64,000 nt of DNA, from positions 1,596,243 through 1,660,242 of the forward strand of contig QRDG01000621.1 in the NCBI GenBank assembly GCA_012064385.1, in the 5' to 3' direction. The position numbers were made by a program, and so were the translations under genes. Of the stretch, positions 48,346-61,184 are shown in pieces; position 1 is the first letter of the stretch; every line of letters starts with the position of its first letter. The stretch comes from Puccinellia tenuiflora. Its lineage: Eukaryota > Streptophyta > Magnoliopsida > Poales > Poaceae. The notes under the pieces are model-generated. The model saw only the letters and a program-made list of their open reading frames with translations, was not told the origin of the DNA and did no database searches.

Positions 48346-49985
48346 CGTCCCTTACTTCAACTTCTTTCTTCTTCTTTGCTCTTCTGGTGAACGAAGAAAA
48401 AGTCACTCGCGCCTAACCAAGCTCGATCTGGCAGATGTTTTACCTCGCATATCTCGTCCCGGTCAAAACGGAAATGGTAAAATAGAATGTGCCCTTTTGG
48501 AAGAGTGGAACTGTTGCGGAAGGCGTCTGCAAGCGCTCTGCAGACTGCAGAGTGGACGGGCGCTACAATTAGTACAAGGAGATATGCGTCCGGAAGCTGA
48601 CGCGGTTCAGTTCTCACACACAGACAAGCGTGCTCCATACTTGACGCAGTTCAGGTTCAGTACATCCACGCTTCGTTTGTTCCTTCTGCTATCATGTACT
48701 ACACGGTACGTCCAGCATACACGGAGTAGCTAGCTAGGAATACAAGCAAAAGCATACGTGTTGCAACACCATATGATGTATCGATCCGAATGTAGGAGTA
48801 CAATGCTCGTATCTGGACTGGACAGATCAATTCAGAAGCTACTACTCCGAGATCGGTCATCTCGTACGAATTTCCGGGTTGCAACTCAGAAGCTACTCCT
48901 CGGTACTTTATACAGCCTTCAAGCCACATCATCATCATCATCATCTTCGCATTCTCCCCTCGAAGCAACTACGAGCGAGATCGGTCATCTCCATTGATCG
49001 ACCGTCGACGTGTCCACATTGCCATTGCCAACGCTCACCCGGCAGAGTCAGGCCACTTAATTAATCTCGACGCTGAAACTTGCTGGCCACTTAGGCTTAA
49101 TCATACTTTAATTCTTCGTCGGGTTGTCAGCATCGGATTTAATCCGGGATTAGGACTAGTAACCCGACCCCTCGCCGACATTTTTTTAATCCCGTTGGGA
49201 GGGAAGGGAAGGAGGGAATGAATGACCAAGAAAATCTAGTGCTAGCTTTCTTTCTCGAATGGCATCTCTCCTTTTCGCTTTACACATCAAGAGCGTTTCG
49301 ATTCCTCTGTTGCATTCCCTTCGGCAATGTACAAAACTCGGGAGGGAGGTGAGGTGATCCGTCCACGTCGCTTTTGATCATCCGTGTCAGTTTGCGTGGA
49401 CGCCGGCGATGGCATGGTGGACGCGCACCTGCCGCCGGTCAGTCGTCGCGGAGGAGGCGGTGGTGGAGGTGATCCGTACACGTACCGCGCACTAACGGGC
49501 TTTTGATGAGCCGTGTCAGTGCGTGGACGCCGTCGACAGCACGGTGGACGCGCTCCTGCCGCCGGTGGTGTTCCCGGAGGCCGCGGAGGATTCCGTGGTG
49601 GCGGACGACAGCCGCGGGGGCGTGGCGACGGCCTGGACGTCACCTGCTTGATGCCCACGCTGGGGAGCTCCTCCGGCGGTCGTGTTCCTGGACCAGCTCG
49701 GCTCGTCCAGCTTCTCTCGGTTGGACTTCTCCGACAGGTTCTCCGACAGCTTCCCTCGAACATAACTGAACCACGTGTACATAACTGAACTGCAGGTTCG
49801 TGTACATCACTGAACTCAACTGCAATTTCTCCGATAAAGGGTGAGGTTGTAGCTCTACATACAAGCCTTGTACCTGTAGGTAAAGAAAAAAAAACTGAAC
49901 TGCAGGTGTCGTGATGATACAAGTGTCAGGATCAAACTTTTTTCAAAAATTTGATGGTGGGGCCATGTAGTACTCCCATGTTGAG
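48346..49985. other. Intergenic DNA with a GC-rich gene-like patch
   Basis: Most of this is unremarkable. At 49385-49790 a GC-rich patch contains two related segments, each with GTGTCAGT-GCGTGGACGCCG and GGTGGACGCGC-CCTGCCGCCGGT (about 49386 and 49513), suggesting a local duplication of a coding-like sequence. One plus frame is acidic and Ser-rich but ends quickly in a stop. I could not identify a source gene. An ATC trinucleotide run occurs near 48928. Confidence 0.35.
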
Positions 49986-49987
49986 TA

Positions 49988-50113
49988 CTATCTCTGTCCC
50001 AAAAAAAGATGTCACAGATTTGTCCAAATTTAGCTTTATCTATACACTAAATCATGTTTAAGGTATATCAAAATTTAAACAAATTTATGACATCTTTTTT
50101 GGGACGGAGGGAG
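49988..50113. mobile_element. Stowaway MITE, 126 bp
   Basis: The right terminus read inward is CTCCCTCCGTCCCAAAAAAG and the left is TATCTCTGTCCCAAAAAAAG, with TA at 49986-49987 and 50114-50115. The arms pair through AGATGTCA/TGACATCT and AAATTT-rich sequence. The left terminus has decayed slightly. Non-coding. Confidence 0.85.
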
Positions 50114-50239
50114 TATTTTTTTTTTTTGAGGGACCCATGTTGAGTATTTGGGAGAGCAGGAGACGCACTCGCCGATTTTAAAACCACCTTCGATCGTCAG
50201 TCCACTACTACACGAGCGTGGTGATGATGGCGGCGGCAA

Positions 50240-51010
50240 AATGCTCATATTTTGAAATAGTTTTAAGGGGCCATAGATGGGTTATGTTTCTCAACACGAT
50301 AAAAAAAAAGGGAACGGTAAAATGGCTCCTTGGCAAAAAGTAGAATAAGTGTCTGTAGTACTGTCGAGCAGCTCTGTAGCTGGCTCCTACTCTACTGTGC
50401 TCAAGTGTTTTGTTTTACTAATGTGCCCTCGACGAAGGAGATTGAGTTTTCACCTTTTCAAATTCCTTGTGTTATAGAGATCACAAAATGGACGGATGTT
50501 TTGCAGGTTCCAATAGGTGGACGTCTAATATGTTGCATGCAAGTCTAATTACTCCGGATATCTTATTTGAAAGCACAAAAAAAGGGGTTATCTGGCAAGA
50601 AGATATATAGAAGAGATTAAGTAAAAAATTATTTAAGACAAATTTAAATTTACAATTGAGTATATAAGAGTAGATTAAATAAAACATAATAAATGAAAGA
50701 TAAAATCTTATATTACATCAAATTAAAATATATTAAGCTATTAAATATTTAGTTTCATTATAGATTTTATCTATTATAATGATTTGTCGCGCCTCTTTCC
50801 GACTCCATTGCTCACCTGTTTTGATAGTCTGTTGGATTTGGTCTTAGAAATAAAATTTCCAGCTTATTCATGTTAGGCCTAGGTGACAGTTTCGCGGAAG
50901 TCAGATTATGAGTGTTTGAGAGGCAAAAGACTATTTTATACATAGACATCATGAACTTTGTTTACTCTTCTCAACTTAGCGTATGCTAATGCTAACCTAT
51001 ATTTTACATA
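50240..51010. repeat. Local duplication F, related to 36890-37310 and 38960-39060
   Basis: Words shared in order with the earlier region include GAAATAGTTTTAAGGGG, GTATATAAGAGTAGATTAAAT, TTTGTCGCGCC, TGTTTTGATAGTC and CATCATGAACTTTGTTTACTC. Near 51060 GAGGAGAACTTGGAGTACTG also matches a segment near 38731. No coding evidence. Confidence 0.55.
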
Positions 51011-51879
51011 CGTCGTGCCTATTTGACAGTCTACTATGTGGGGCTTGCAGTGGGGACAAGTACACCGTCGAGGAGAACTTGGAGTACTGTAGTTGCGTAG
51101 TGTTAATTTTTATTACTCGAAATAGCCGCAAACTGGCTAAGGGAACGGATGGTGTCACCTCCGGTTTGGCCCAAGTGGCCATACCAAAGCTCATTAGATG
51201 CAATGGTGGACACCAAATTAGCAAACGGCACTTATAAATAGTTATCATTTATTTATACTAGACTATTTTACTTGGTTACAATTAATTTTGTGAGATGATC
51301 TAATCATTATATGTTCATCTCTAACACTTGACAAAATTAGTTATATATGGTAACTTCTACATGTCAACAAGTATTTATGTTTTACATGTGCATTTTAACA
51401 CAACCATTATAAACTACATCTTTGTGAAAGAAAACTGTTATTATTTTGATTGCCCTTTGAGAAACTACTCAAACATTCTGTTAGACATGTTTTACTTTTT
51501 GACGGACGAGATGAAAAGGGAAGAACAAAATCACATTCATTTGTTGATTAATATGTGTCGCCTGGATGTCTGACTTAAAATACTTCACTGTAGAAAATAC
51601 ATACTTTCTTGTTCTTTTAAGGACAAATACCTTGAATCATTTTGTTAAAAATTAAATTCTCTTGGAACAAAGTGGGGAAACGTGTGCCTTTGTAGATAAA
51701 TTTATGTCACTTATATGCAGTGTAGACAGGTGTATGTGTTCTATTATATTGTCCTTCAATATCTTAGAATCCCTCACAAACAAAACTTTTAAGAAGAAAC
51801 TCTAAAGTGTATATACTACTTAGTTTCTCTATAGATGTTTCCGATTGGATATTATCTATCTTAGTAGCAGTAGTGGTTT
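51011..51879. other. AT-rich intergenic DNA, nothing recognised
   Basis: Non-coding by inspection. I found no TIRs, LTR ends, RNA genes or long repeats in this stretch. Confidence 0.4.
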
Positions 51880-52740
51880 TTTCTTTTGATAAAGGGAGAT
51901 TTTATTAACTCAAATAATTTGCATCAAGATGATACAAGTATAAGCACACGGTCTCTACATAACAAAGATGTACACAGGCTAAACAATAATAATAATCAAA
52001 AAGTTTGACATAACCTCTTGACATGCGACATAAAGTAGAGAACAACCTAAGAAGATGGAGCGCCAATACGTAGGTTATGTTGCCATCGTGATGGGTGAAA
52101 ACCTCCTTGGCTGCTCGCTCTACTTGAGAACATGTCGTCGTGAAAAACTTCTTAAGCATTGGTTGTTGTAACTTGGTCGAAGTGCATAACCAGTACACCT
52201 GTAGATAATCTGCAACGTAGAAGGGATTTATTTTTATCAAAAACAATATCATTCTTGCAGAGCCACAGTGACCAACATAAGGTTGCAGCTGCCACGATTA
52301 TATGTTTAGAATATTGTTAGGAAATTCCTCGCGACCAATTACCAACCATTTATATTTGCAACCGACTACGGTGGTATAAGTTCTACACAACCTAGATAAT
52401 AGACCAGCTGCACGAGCAAATTTACTTTCAAAAGAGAGGTGATTAATTGTTTCATTATGATGGTAAAAAACATACTTTTTACAACCATTACAATTCTGTT
52501 TTGGCAGAATATCTTTTTTCTGGATGACACCATGTTTGCGTACCAAAGAAGAATATTAATTTTTAGTGTGACCTTCATCTTCCAAATTTTCTTATTATTA
52601 ATTGGCACATCAACCTGGACTAATGCATGATACATAGACTTCACCGAGAAAATGTCATTGTTTTGCAAACTAGCACGGTGGCCCTCACAAATGCAAGGGC
52701 ATCATCTTTGGATCATTATGAGAGGTTTTTAATCATTTGT
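51880..52740 (-). mobile_element. 5'-truncated LINE 3' fragment
   Basis: On the minus strand the frame from about 52668 encodes FSVKSMYHAL, then KKIWKMKVTLKINILLW, the block preceding the LINE zinc-binding motif. A second frame from about 52546 gives CKKYVFYHHNETINHL, the cysteine-histidine part, in decayed form. Further frames toward 51900 cover the C-terminus, and the minus-strand 3' end runs to the AT-rich boundary near 51880. At least one frameshift is present. This is an older copy than the one at 39240. Confidence 0.65.
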
Positions 52741-53673
52741 ATTAAAAATAAAGTTACATAAATAGGTATAGTTTTTTCCAATAAGTTATTCTAGGTCCGC
52801 CCCAGAATTGGCCAACTGATATTTAAAATAGCAGAATAGATTTTCTTAATGAAGTCATTTAACCTCCTTAACATGTACTCCGATAGAATAGTTAGAATTT
52901 TTGTTTGTGCAGAACATTCTGTTATCATTAACTTAAGTGGTTGTAAAACACATGACATTCTTCTTCTCTACTTAAATTTGACCATTTAGATGTGTGAAAA
53001 TCTCCAAGGTGCAATTTTGACCATTACTTTAATTATAAATTTATAGGAAAGAATTAAAAGCTTATGGAACATTGTCAATAAAAATTTAATAGAATTATTT
53101 TATTTTGTTACTTTTAAATAATACTATAATCCTTTTTATTAGGTGTATTTCATGTTTATTCTGGTAGATATGCAAATTCTAACCCTATTGCATTGTTGTC
53201 AAAAGTACTCCTGTAATCAACATGAACCAAGGGCATTTTTGTCTCGATTTTTTTTAAAACCCTCCCTGCGCCACCTTGCATGATAAAAACACTTTATAAA
53301 ATGAAACTTAGGCATCATTACATATTGGTTATTAAAATTAGAGAAGTTTGACCACAAGATCTCTCGAACCTTTTTTTTTAATGACTGGATGATTATTTTT
53401 TTGTTACCTTTCTACATGCTATCATCCACATATGATTCCATTTTTTTCCTTTGATCTTGCTTACATGCATTAGGTTTCACGAATGATTACGTTGCCATGG
53501 ATGACAATTTTTTGCATATAAATCATTGATCTTACTGTGTATGCTCTTATTTTAATATATTAATAATCATGGAAAATGAAACAATCGCGTGTCTCATTAC
53601 ATGGTGTGTCCGCACCGGCGTTTTCGTGTCCGTATGCCTTCCATGTTTTGCATGTTATGAATCGGAAGAGTAT
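52741..53673. other. AT-rich intergenic DNA left of CACTA-3
   Basis: No gene or element terminus was recognised. The last three bases before CACTA-3 (53674-53676, ACT) form its left target-site duplication. Confidence 0.4.
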
Positions 53674-53694
53674 ACTCACTACAGGAAAGCCACA

Positions 53695-54050
53695 CTACGC
53701 CGACGGCCGGAAGCCGTCGGCGTACCTATACGCCGACGGCCGCCGTCGGCGTTCGTCCGTCAGCGTACAACATATGCCGTCGGCGTATGAGCCAGCCGTC
53801 GGCGTATGTTACTGGGGCACACAAGACGGTTGCCGTCGGTGTATCTGTCGACGTGGCCTCCTCCCGTGCGTCTGGCAGGCACCCTACGCCGACGGTATTG
53901 CCGTCGGCGTATAACTGACTTTCCTGATAGCCCGGCCCCACCCTGCAGCTTCTGGCAGTCACTCTATGCCAACGGCAATGCCGTCGGCGTATGGGTTACC
54001 ATAAGGTCGACGTGGCCGCTTCCTGTGAGCCTGGCAGTGCCGTCGGCGTA
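53695..54050. repeat. CACTA-3 left subterminal repeats
   Basis: About a dozen copies of TACGCCGACGG or its complement CCGTCGGCGTA occur, mostly as close inverted pairs. They are presumed binding sites for the ORF2 product. Confidence 0.85.
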
Positions 54051-54251
54051 TGGGTGACCATATTTTAGGTTTACTGGATGCTGGTTTACAGCACAATTTA
54101 AATTCAAATAAAATTGCAAAAATATAAAACATCACAGAAACTCACATAATACATATATACATATACCAAAGCATCATACAAACTTCAAATGACACATATA
54201 ATCCAAAATTGCACTCATACAAAGTCGAAATGGCACAAACATTGTTCGAAC

Positions 54252-56805
54252 TCATCCAAACACACCCGGATACATCCTACATCTATTTATCGCTCGAGGT
54301 ACCCATCTCTGACCGCGTGAGATTAGGCGACCGACCGCGTGGGCCAGCCGCCGTCGAATCACATTGGGAACCCGGCGAGGGACGGGATGATGTGGCACCC
54401 GGCGAGGCATGGGACGGTGTGATCTCGCCCGACCGACCCGGCGAGGCATCACCACCGCCATGCTGCACGAGAGCGTGAGTGGAGGCCGGCGAGCCAGAAG
54501 CACGACCAAAGGGTGCAGTCCTGGAGCATCCCGATCCCTACATGTTTGAGTCCAAGTTAGCAACTTGGAAAGCACAGTACGGCGGTAACAACTGGTTTGG
54601 CAATAACTTACCGGAGTCCTTTGCTTGTATGTGAGAGCGACCGCTTCCCTCGATGGGCACTTGGGCGGCATCCCCACGCTAGGTAGACGCGGAGGCAGGG
54701 GCTCCCGCTCTCCAGTGGCAAAAAACTTCTCATGCGCGCGCCTACAAGATAGTTTAGATGTCAGGAGTTGTAGAAAAAGAAAGAACTAGAGGAAGTGAGA
54801 CTTGTCATATTGCAAATATTAAGGTTGAAACTTACGATATCACGCAACTCTTACCACTCGTCATACGCCGCTCTCTTCTGCAGCCACACCTCATACTCCG
54901 CCTCATAGTCCGCGTAAGCGTACTCGAAGGCTGCCTCGAATTCAGGCTACAATTTCAAAATAGAATGAATCTCATCAACTTAGCAACTTAGCTAGGAACG
55001 AATGTCGGAAAGAGAATGAAATTGAGGAAAACTTACATCGGGGCGAGCTCGGGAAGGATGTCGAGGAGGCATGACAGGGGGGTCATCGGCGGTGAGTGTA
55101 GCCTTGACACGCACGAGGCCCAACTCAGGAGTACGCGGGGTTACCGCAGTAAGACAGGTCAAACGGCCATGCTCCCAACCGTGCCCGGAGAGGACCAACG
55201 CTCTCTCGTCGGTGTCATGCTCAAGAGGGTGATCCACCTCCGGATTAAAACCTCTGAACGTCTCGACGTATCTATTTAAGTTCTCCTCGGCATTGTTGTA
55301 GTAACTGGGGAGCGAGGGCTGAGGCTCGGATAGATCGATCTTCTTCATCTTCATCCTCTCCCATGCTTGCATGTTCGACACAGGACCTATATCGGCCTCC
55401 TGCATTGCCAAAGAAGTGGTATGCGTATCAAATTAGGAACATGAGGGGAAATAAATAAAACGTATCAAATTAGGACCCATACCAGCTTTGCCTTGAAGCG
55501 ATCATGGTTGCGGGCTCCCGCACAATGTGTCCCCCCCCCCCCCCCCCGTCCCGCGGTTTGCATTGTTCCACTCGCTCAAGGCTCTGAACGCGGCGTCCTC
55601 CCCAAGCCACCTCGACGCCAACGCCTCCCAAGCGTCTGCCTTACCATAGGCCCATTCTGGCATAACCTGAAAAAACAATACTCATGTGAAGAACAGATAA
55701 TGCAATTGCAACTTAGCAGCAACATGTAATCTCATTGACAATTTACTTACCGATAGGTAATCATCCATGGTCATATTAGGTGGTTCGATCACATTCTCAT
55801 GCTTCGGCGCCATCTTGGATAGCTTCTCAAAAGTGAAATGATTGATGGCGGTATGCTTTACATTGTAGAATTGTTGACGTGTCAACTTCTTGCAAGCCCC
55901 CTCCAAAGTCCTATCAGCCCTAGAACGCTCCTCAGGGAGTACCCTATAGAATCTCTTCAATCATGCAGAAAAAAGAAATTGTGAGAGCATGGTGGGGACA
56001 TCAACTATGAACGAAATTCGAAAAGTTCAACTTACCCAAAACTTGGTGATCACGGCGTCAGAACATCTCCCGAAGCCCGGGTGATGGGCGGCCTGATAGT
56101 CTACCCAACGGGTGGCTAGCTTCCTCTCGCCATTGGGGACCGTGCTGTACAAGCCCGGCCAAAACTTCCTAACCAAAGCGCCGATCATGGTGTTAGGCGC
56201 ACGGGAACCTTGAGGATATGTCCAATTGCTGCACAATAATTAAACATTAGTACATGTCAAATTGTACTGACCACAATGAAATTACCATGTTCAAAGTTAG
56301 TATAGTCACTTACTCAATCCCATTAGGCGTAATGAGGATTTCTCCTCCTTGATAGCAGATTCCTTTGACTCGGGAGGGACCATGGATTCCCCATGAATCT
56401 TTGGCTTCTTCTGCGACGCGGAGGCCCCCGTCTCCTGGTCTCGAGACTCCGTCCCCTCGTCTCGAGACTCTAGAGCATCGTCTCGAGACTCCGGAGCATC
56501 GTCTCGAGACGATGTCTCCTCGTATGCCACGTCGCCAGAGGTGGAGGGTATGTCCGAAGACACGTCGCCCCCACCTCGTGCTCGTCCTGCACCTCGTGCT
56601 CGACCTCCTGCACCGCGTGCTCGACCTCCACCTCGTTCCCTCGAAGGAGGTGCATCGGCACCTCCCCCTGTCCAGCACCTCCACCACTGTCCTCCAGGTA
56701 CCGCGAGTTCGGAATAGGCTCCCTTCCACTTTTAGTGGCTTTCTTCGCGGTAAACCTCTTCAGCAAGGAGCCCGATGATTCTTTGCCTTGGCTCATCTTG
56801 GTCAA
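54252..56805 (-). pseudogene. CACTA-3 ORF2, En/Spm second protein (Transposase_24-like)
   Basis: Exon-like minus-strand blocks run from MSQGKESSGSLLKRF near 56796 downward. An acidic segment with four ESRDD/ESRDQ-type repeats (about 56420-56520) is followed by GALVRKFWPGLYST (about 56150-56200). That block is equivalent to GCLVRKFFPGIV in CACTA-1. Next come an RQQFYNVKHTAINHF block (about 55850), PEWAYGKADAWEALASRW (about 55620-55660), and a C-terminal part with PEFEAAFEYAYADYEAEYEV (about 54890-54950) that may form a coiled coil. At least one frameshift (near 56560) disrupts the N-terminal part. It should bind the CCGTCGGCGTA subterminal words. Confidence 0.65.
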
Positions 56806-57013
56806 TCACCTGCATTGAGAAAGGGTAAACAATTAATAAGCATGATAAAGACATAATAAAATGTACAAGATCATTACCAAGCATAATAAGCATGTTAAAA
56901 AAACATGTAGAAGGGCAATTAATAAGCATAATAAGCATGTAGAAGGGCAATTAATAAGCATGTTGAAAAATAAATACTAAGCATAATAAAGACATAATAA
57001 AATGTAGAAAATA

Positions 57014-60000
57014 CTACGCATAAGGACATAAAAGACCCTCACCATCACTCTCATAGTTATGTCTTGGGTTCTCATCATCACTATCAACATCACTATCACG
57101 TGCGTAAATTGGAACCTCATCGCACGGTGGAGGCTCATCATCGTCATCACAATCAAACTTGTTGAGCATATCTATGTCCTTTACATCCACCACTAAGTCA
57201 CCACCTGTCTGTGCATTGTCCTCGCGGTCCTCAAGACCTTGTATACCAAAGTCCCCAAAGGTTTGTTCCTCTTGATAGAAAATCCTCTCGTATGTTTTAG
57301 GGTGAATGTTGTTGTAATCGTCTTCGGAGGGCATGGGTAGCTTACCATGTGGCGATACATGGAACACGACTTTCCAGCCAATGAGTCCCTATTTCTTGCA
57401 TGGGTAGGGCAAATAATAAACTTGCCTGGCTTGATGAGCCACAACAAAGACATCGGATCCCTCGTAGGTGGTTGAAGGCTTAACTTCAACTAACCCAATG
57501 GAAGGGGTACTTCTATGTCCATTAACAGGGTCGAACCAGTGGCATTTGAACACAACAAGCTTGAGTTCTATGTTCGTGTTATGTTCGTGTATTGAACGTC
57601 AGCTCGTATACGTTCTGTAACTTTCCGTAGTAATCAAGTTCACCGGCTCCTTTGGTGAAGACCCCGGTATTTATAGTCTTTGCATTTGGCCGATTGTTCT
57701 GGTGAAACTCTGTATGGAAGCGGTACCCATTCACATCATACTTCTCATACAACTCGACTCTACGGTTACAACCTTGGGAGACACATCTCAACTCATCCGA
57801 CATCACAATGTTGGGATCAGCTCCTTACAAGTACAAATTGCTTGTGCATTAGTAGGAGGTACAAGACACGGATTGCAAGGTAGAAGGGACAGGTTAGAAA
57901 TTACCTTTTCCCTGAACCAAGCTGTGAATTTTTTCTTTCCGGGGTCACCCTCTTTCAAAAGAGTGTCCAGCTCGGCTTCATCGAGTCCCTCTGATGTTCC
58001 TGACCACATTTCATCCGTGAATTGGCTAAAAGGAGAAAATACGTATTAGACCAAAACCGAGTTAGTAGTTGCAAAGTAATTTGTTCACCATTTTACCTAA
58101 GGAAACTGCCCTCTTCCTCCTCCCCGTCGCGGACCACTTCCTTCATGTTCATAAGCACATAGAGCATTATGCACTCCAGCTCTTCATTGCTCAAGGTATA
58201 CCTTTTTGCGCCACCGGCCTTGCCACCGGGAAACTGGAAGAGAGCGAGCTTGGGGTCTTGCTTGGGCTCGTCAATGTTGTACCGAGACGCCTGGTTATGC
58301 ATTGTGGGAACATCATCAGGATAGTACGTTAGCCTGGCATCTGTCATCTCCTGGAGGATAGGTGCCTCAGCTATGCATGCTTCAATCTTATTTTTGTTTC
58401 CACATTTGGTTCGAATATACTTAAACTCTCTCTCAATACAAAACTGCCAACGAAACTGCACCGGTCCACCCAAGAGTGCCTCGTTCGCGAGATGCACAAC
58501 AAGATGTGCCATCAGAGTAAAGAAGCCTGGCGGAAATATCATCTCTAAGTTACATAGCAACTCCGGCACAAGGTCATGCAGCTTCTGAATAATCAGGGGA
58601 CATATCTGCTTAGCACAGAGCGTGCGGAAGAAATGGCTCAACTCTGCGAGCACTCGCCAGATACGTCGGGGAGATACCCTTGAACCATCACCGGTAGCAG
58701 CCGCTCAATCCATATATGATAGTCGTCACTCTTGAGCCCGGTGACTTTTCCCGTTTTTATATTGACTCCCTTACTTATATTCGAACAATAGCCATCCGGG
58801 AACATCACGACGAATTTGAGCCAAAAGAATGCCTCAGACTTTTACATACTGTTAAGGCAGAAGTCCGCATGCGGCTTGAACCAGTTCTTTCGACGGCCTT
58901 CAGGAGGCTTCATGTGTAATCTCTTCCTATCACATATCTTCTTGACATCGACTCTAGCCTTAACATTATCCTTCGACTTCTCAGGAATGTTCAGGATTGT
59001 GTGAAAGAGTGGCTCTCCAACATTCTTTTCGGTGTGCATCACATCGATGCTATGGGGAAGTTCGAGGTCCTTGTAATATTCGAGTTGCGTCAAGCCTGCC
59101 ACGTGAGTCCAGTTGTGTGTCTCACCATATCCCACATATCGTGGGCCTTTTCCCTTAGCAGGCACGAGAGCACGTAGCTCGGCATCAACAGCTGCACCAT
59201 CAAAAGTTGGTATATCTTTTACTTCATGCTCAACTCTACCCTTCTTGAAATTCTTTTTGTCGTCTCTATACCGATGACCTCTTTTGAGGAACTTTCTATG
59301 TGTGTCAAACGCGGAATACTTCATACCCGCGCTTAGCCACATGAACTCAAGTCGGTTCCTGCACACTGGGCATGGCCACTTATCAGCTGTAAACCATCCG
59401 CAGAATAGGGCATACCCGGGCATGTCGTGCATGGAATTGTGGAACCAAAAATTCATCAAGAAGTTTGTCTTCGATGCACGATCATATGTCAACGTCCCGT
59501 CGTGCCAAGAGTGGTTCAGATCATCCACAATCGGCTGCATGTACACACTTAAATTCTTCCGCCGGTATTCAGGACCTGGAATGATCAGCGATAGGAATAT
59601 GGTCTTCCTTTGCATTAGGGCTCCGGGAGGGAGATTGAGAGGAATAACAAACACAGGTCAGCAGCTGTACGAGGCAGTCGACATACCATATGGATTGAAT
59701 CCATCGGTTGCTATCGCGATTCTGACGTTTCGAGCCTCTGCAGCCTTGTCGGGGTGCTTCATATCAAAGTTCACCCATGCCGTACCATCAGATGGATGTC
59801 CCATCTTTACCCGTCCATGCTCATCCTTGTATCTCTTCCCCGTCTTGTGCCACTGCATCTGTGTAGCGGACTCTTTGTTCATGTACAGCCGCTTGATTCT
59901 GTTTATGAATGGGAGGTAACGAAGAATCTTAATGGCGACTTTTGTCTGCGTCTTCTGACCATCGGCTCCGTTTACCTCATGATACCTAGAGGCCCCACAC

Positions 60001-60728
60001 AGGCTACAGTACTTGTCCTCCGCAAACTGTTTCCAAAACAAAAGGCATCCTTTTGGACAACAATCTATCTTTTCATAATCCATGCTGAGATCTCGCAGGA
60101 TTTTCTTCGTTTCGTACATGCTTTTATGCAGACAATGCCCTTCAGGCAACATGTTGCCATATGTTTCCAGATGCGCTTCAAAGCATGAACGGGTGTTGCC
60201 GTACTCGAGCTTTCTGGCTAGTGCTTGCGAGATGGCATCGAGCTGAGAAATTTTTGCACCCTCGTACAGAGGCCTCTGAGACGAGGCCATCATATCAATG
60301 AAGGCCTTCGCGGTTGGCTCCGGTTCCTCTGGTTCGCGAGCCTCCTCCAGTTCTGGCGGTTCCTCCTGTGAGGGTGGCGAATCTGGCACGTCACCATCAC
60401 AGAGATGATCTAGCCACTTTCTAATCCCATCATCTTCATTGCCATTGATCCGCTGCCGCATCACCCTACCATTCTCGCGTTCGTACTCATCAAAGTCGAC
60501 TGTCGTGACGAAGTTCGGCATATACCCACTAGACCAGAGGTGTTTAGTCATCTCATCCTTTCCCTGACGTTTACGCAACTTGCAACGAACGCAAGGGCAG
60601 TTTGGACGAATGCCTGACTTTGAACCACGCGCTAACTCCTTCACTAACAAATTGGTCTTCCATACCCACTCGTCTGTTCTGTCAACCGCACTAGTTCGGC
60701 CACTGTACATCCACCCATTATCAGCCAT
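57014..60728 (-). pseudogene. CACTA-3 transposase ORF1 (Transpos_assoc, tnp2, DUF4218, DUF4216)
   Basis: The start at 60728 begins MADNGWMYSGR, matching the CACTA-1 opening. The N-terminal cysteine motif is CPCVRCKLRKRQ. The catalytic region contains IATDGFNPYG and DVMHTEKN, followed by DUF4218 (IFPPGFFTLMAHL, LGGPVQFRWQF; about 58150-58620) and DUF4216 (DVNGYRFHT; VFKCHWFDP; about 57400-57750) with an acidic C-terminal tail. Breaks are a TGA just after SYSC (near 59655-59657), a stop near 58839, a frameshift between GYLP and the RVLAELSHFF block (near 58675), and a short tandem duplication of ATGTTCGTGT near 57569-57590. It is homologous to ORF1 of CACTA-1 throughout. Confidence 0.85.
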
Positions 60729-60886
60729 CCTCTGCTTTACTATGAGACAAATAATAATAACATGAAATTAAATGCATGCAATGTCACCGTAAATTTTTTC
60801 AATGTCACCAATTTATTACGGCCAAATTTTATCTTTTACAGCATGCAACGGTTCACCTAAACTTCTAATAGGAAGGGCCTATCCCA

Positions 60887-61097
60887 CCCGAGTATGTGTA
60901 GATCGAGTCGTGTTCCATGTTCTACCCCGACCCGAGACGGAATTTCGGCAGCACCTCCCCGCTGTTCTTCAGAATACACGTCTCGAGCTTGTCAAGCCGA
61001 GAGGGTGTGCATCCGAAGAACAAAGGGGAGGTTGTACCGAAATCCATCTCAAGAAGGGGTAGAACATGGAACCCGACTCGATCTACACATACTCGGG
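60887..61097 (-). ncRNA. Long hairpin upstream of CACTA-3 transposase (putative small-RNA precursor or regulatory stem)
   Basis: The arms, ~100 bases each, open with CCCGAGTATGTGTAGATCGA and its complement and pair with roughly 80-85 percent complementarity around a loop near 60990. In transposase orientation the 3' arm (60966-60921) is 43/46 identical to the 3' arm in CACTA-1, with 25 consecutive matches (60940-60964). It ends about 160 bases before ORF1. Function is not known. Confidence 0.5.
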
Positions 61098-61116
61098 TTG
61101 TCCAAATGGACAATCC

Positions 61117-61184
61117 GGAAGAGGTACGGTTATAAATATGCAAAGATGGACAATCCTGCATATTTATAAATTTGTAACTCTTCC
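61117..61184 (-). promoter_or_regulatory. Short hairpin upstream of CACTA-3 ORF1
   Basis: GGAAGAGGTACGG...TATAAATATGCA pairs with TGCATATTTATAAATTTGTAACTCTTCC (61157-61184) around a ~17 base loop. It lies farther from ORF1 than the long hairpin, just as in CACTA-1, and shares an ATATGCA/TGCATAT core. Confidence 0.6.

Noticed and set aside
49386..49790. GC-rich frames as a regulatory host gene
   Set aside because: Short, internally duplicated and soon stopped; no recognisable domain on either strand.
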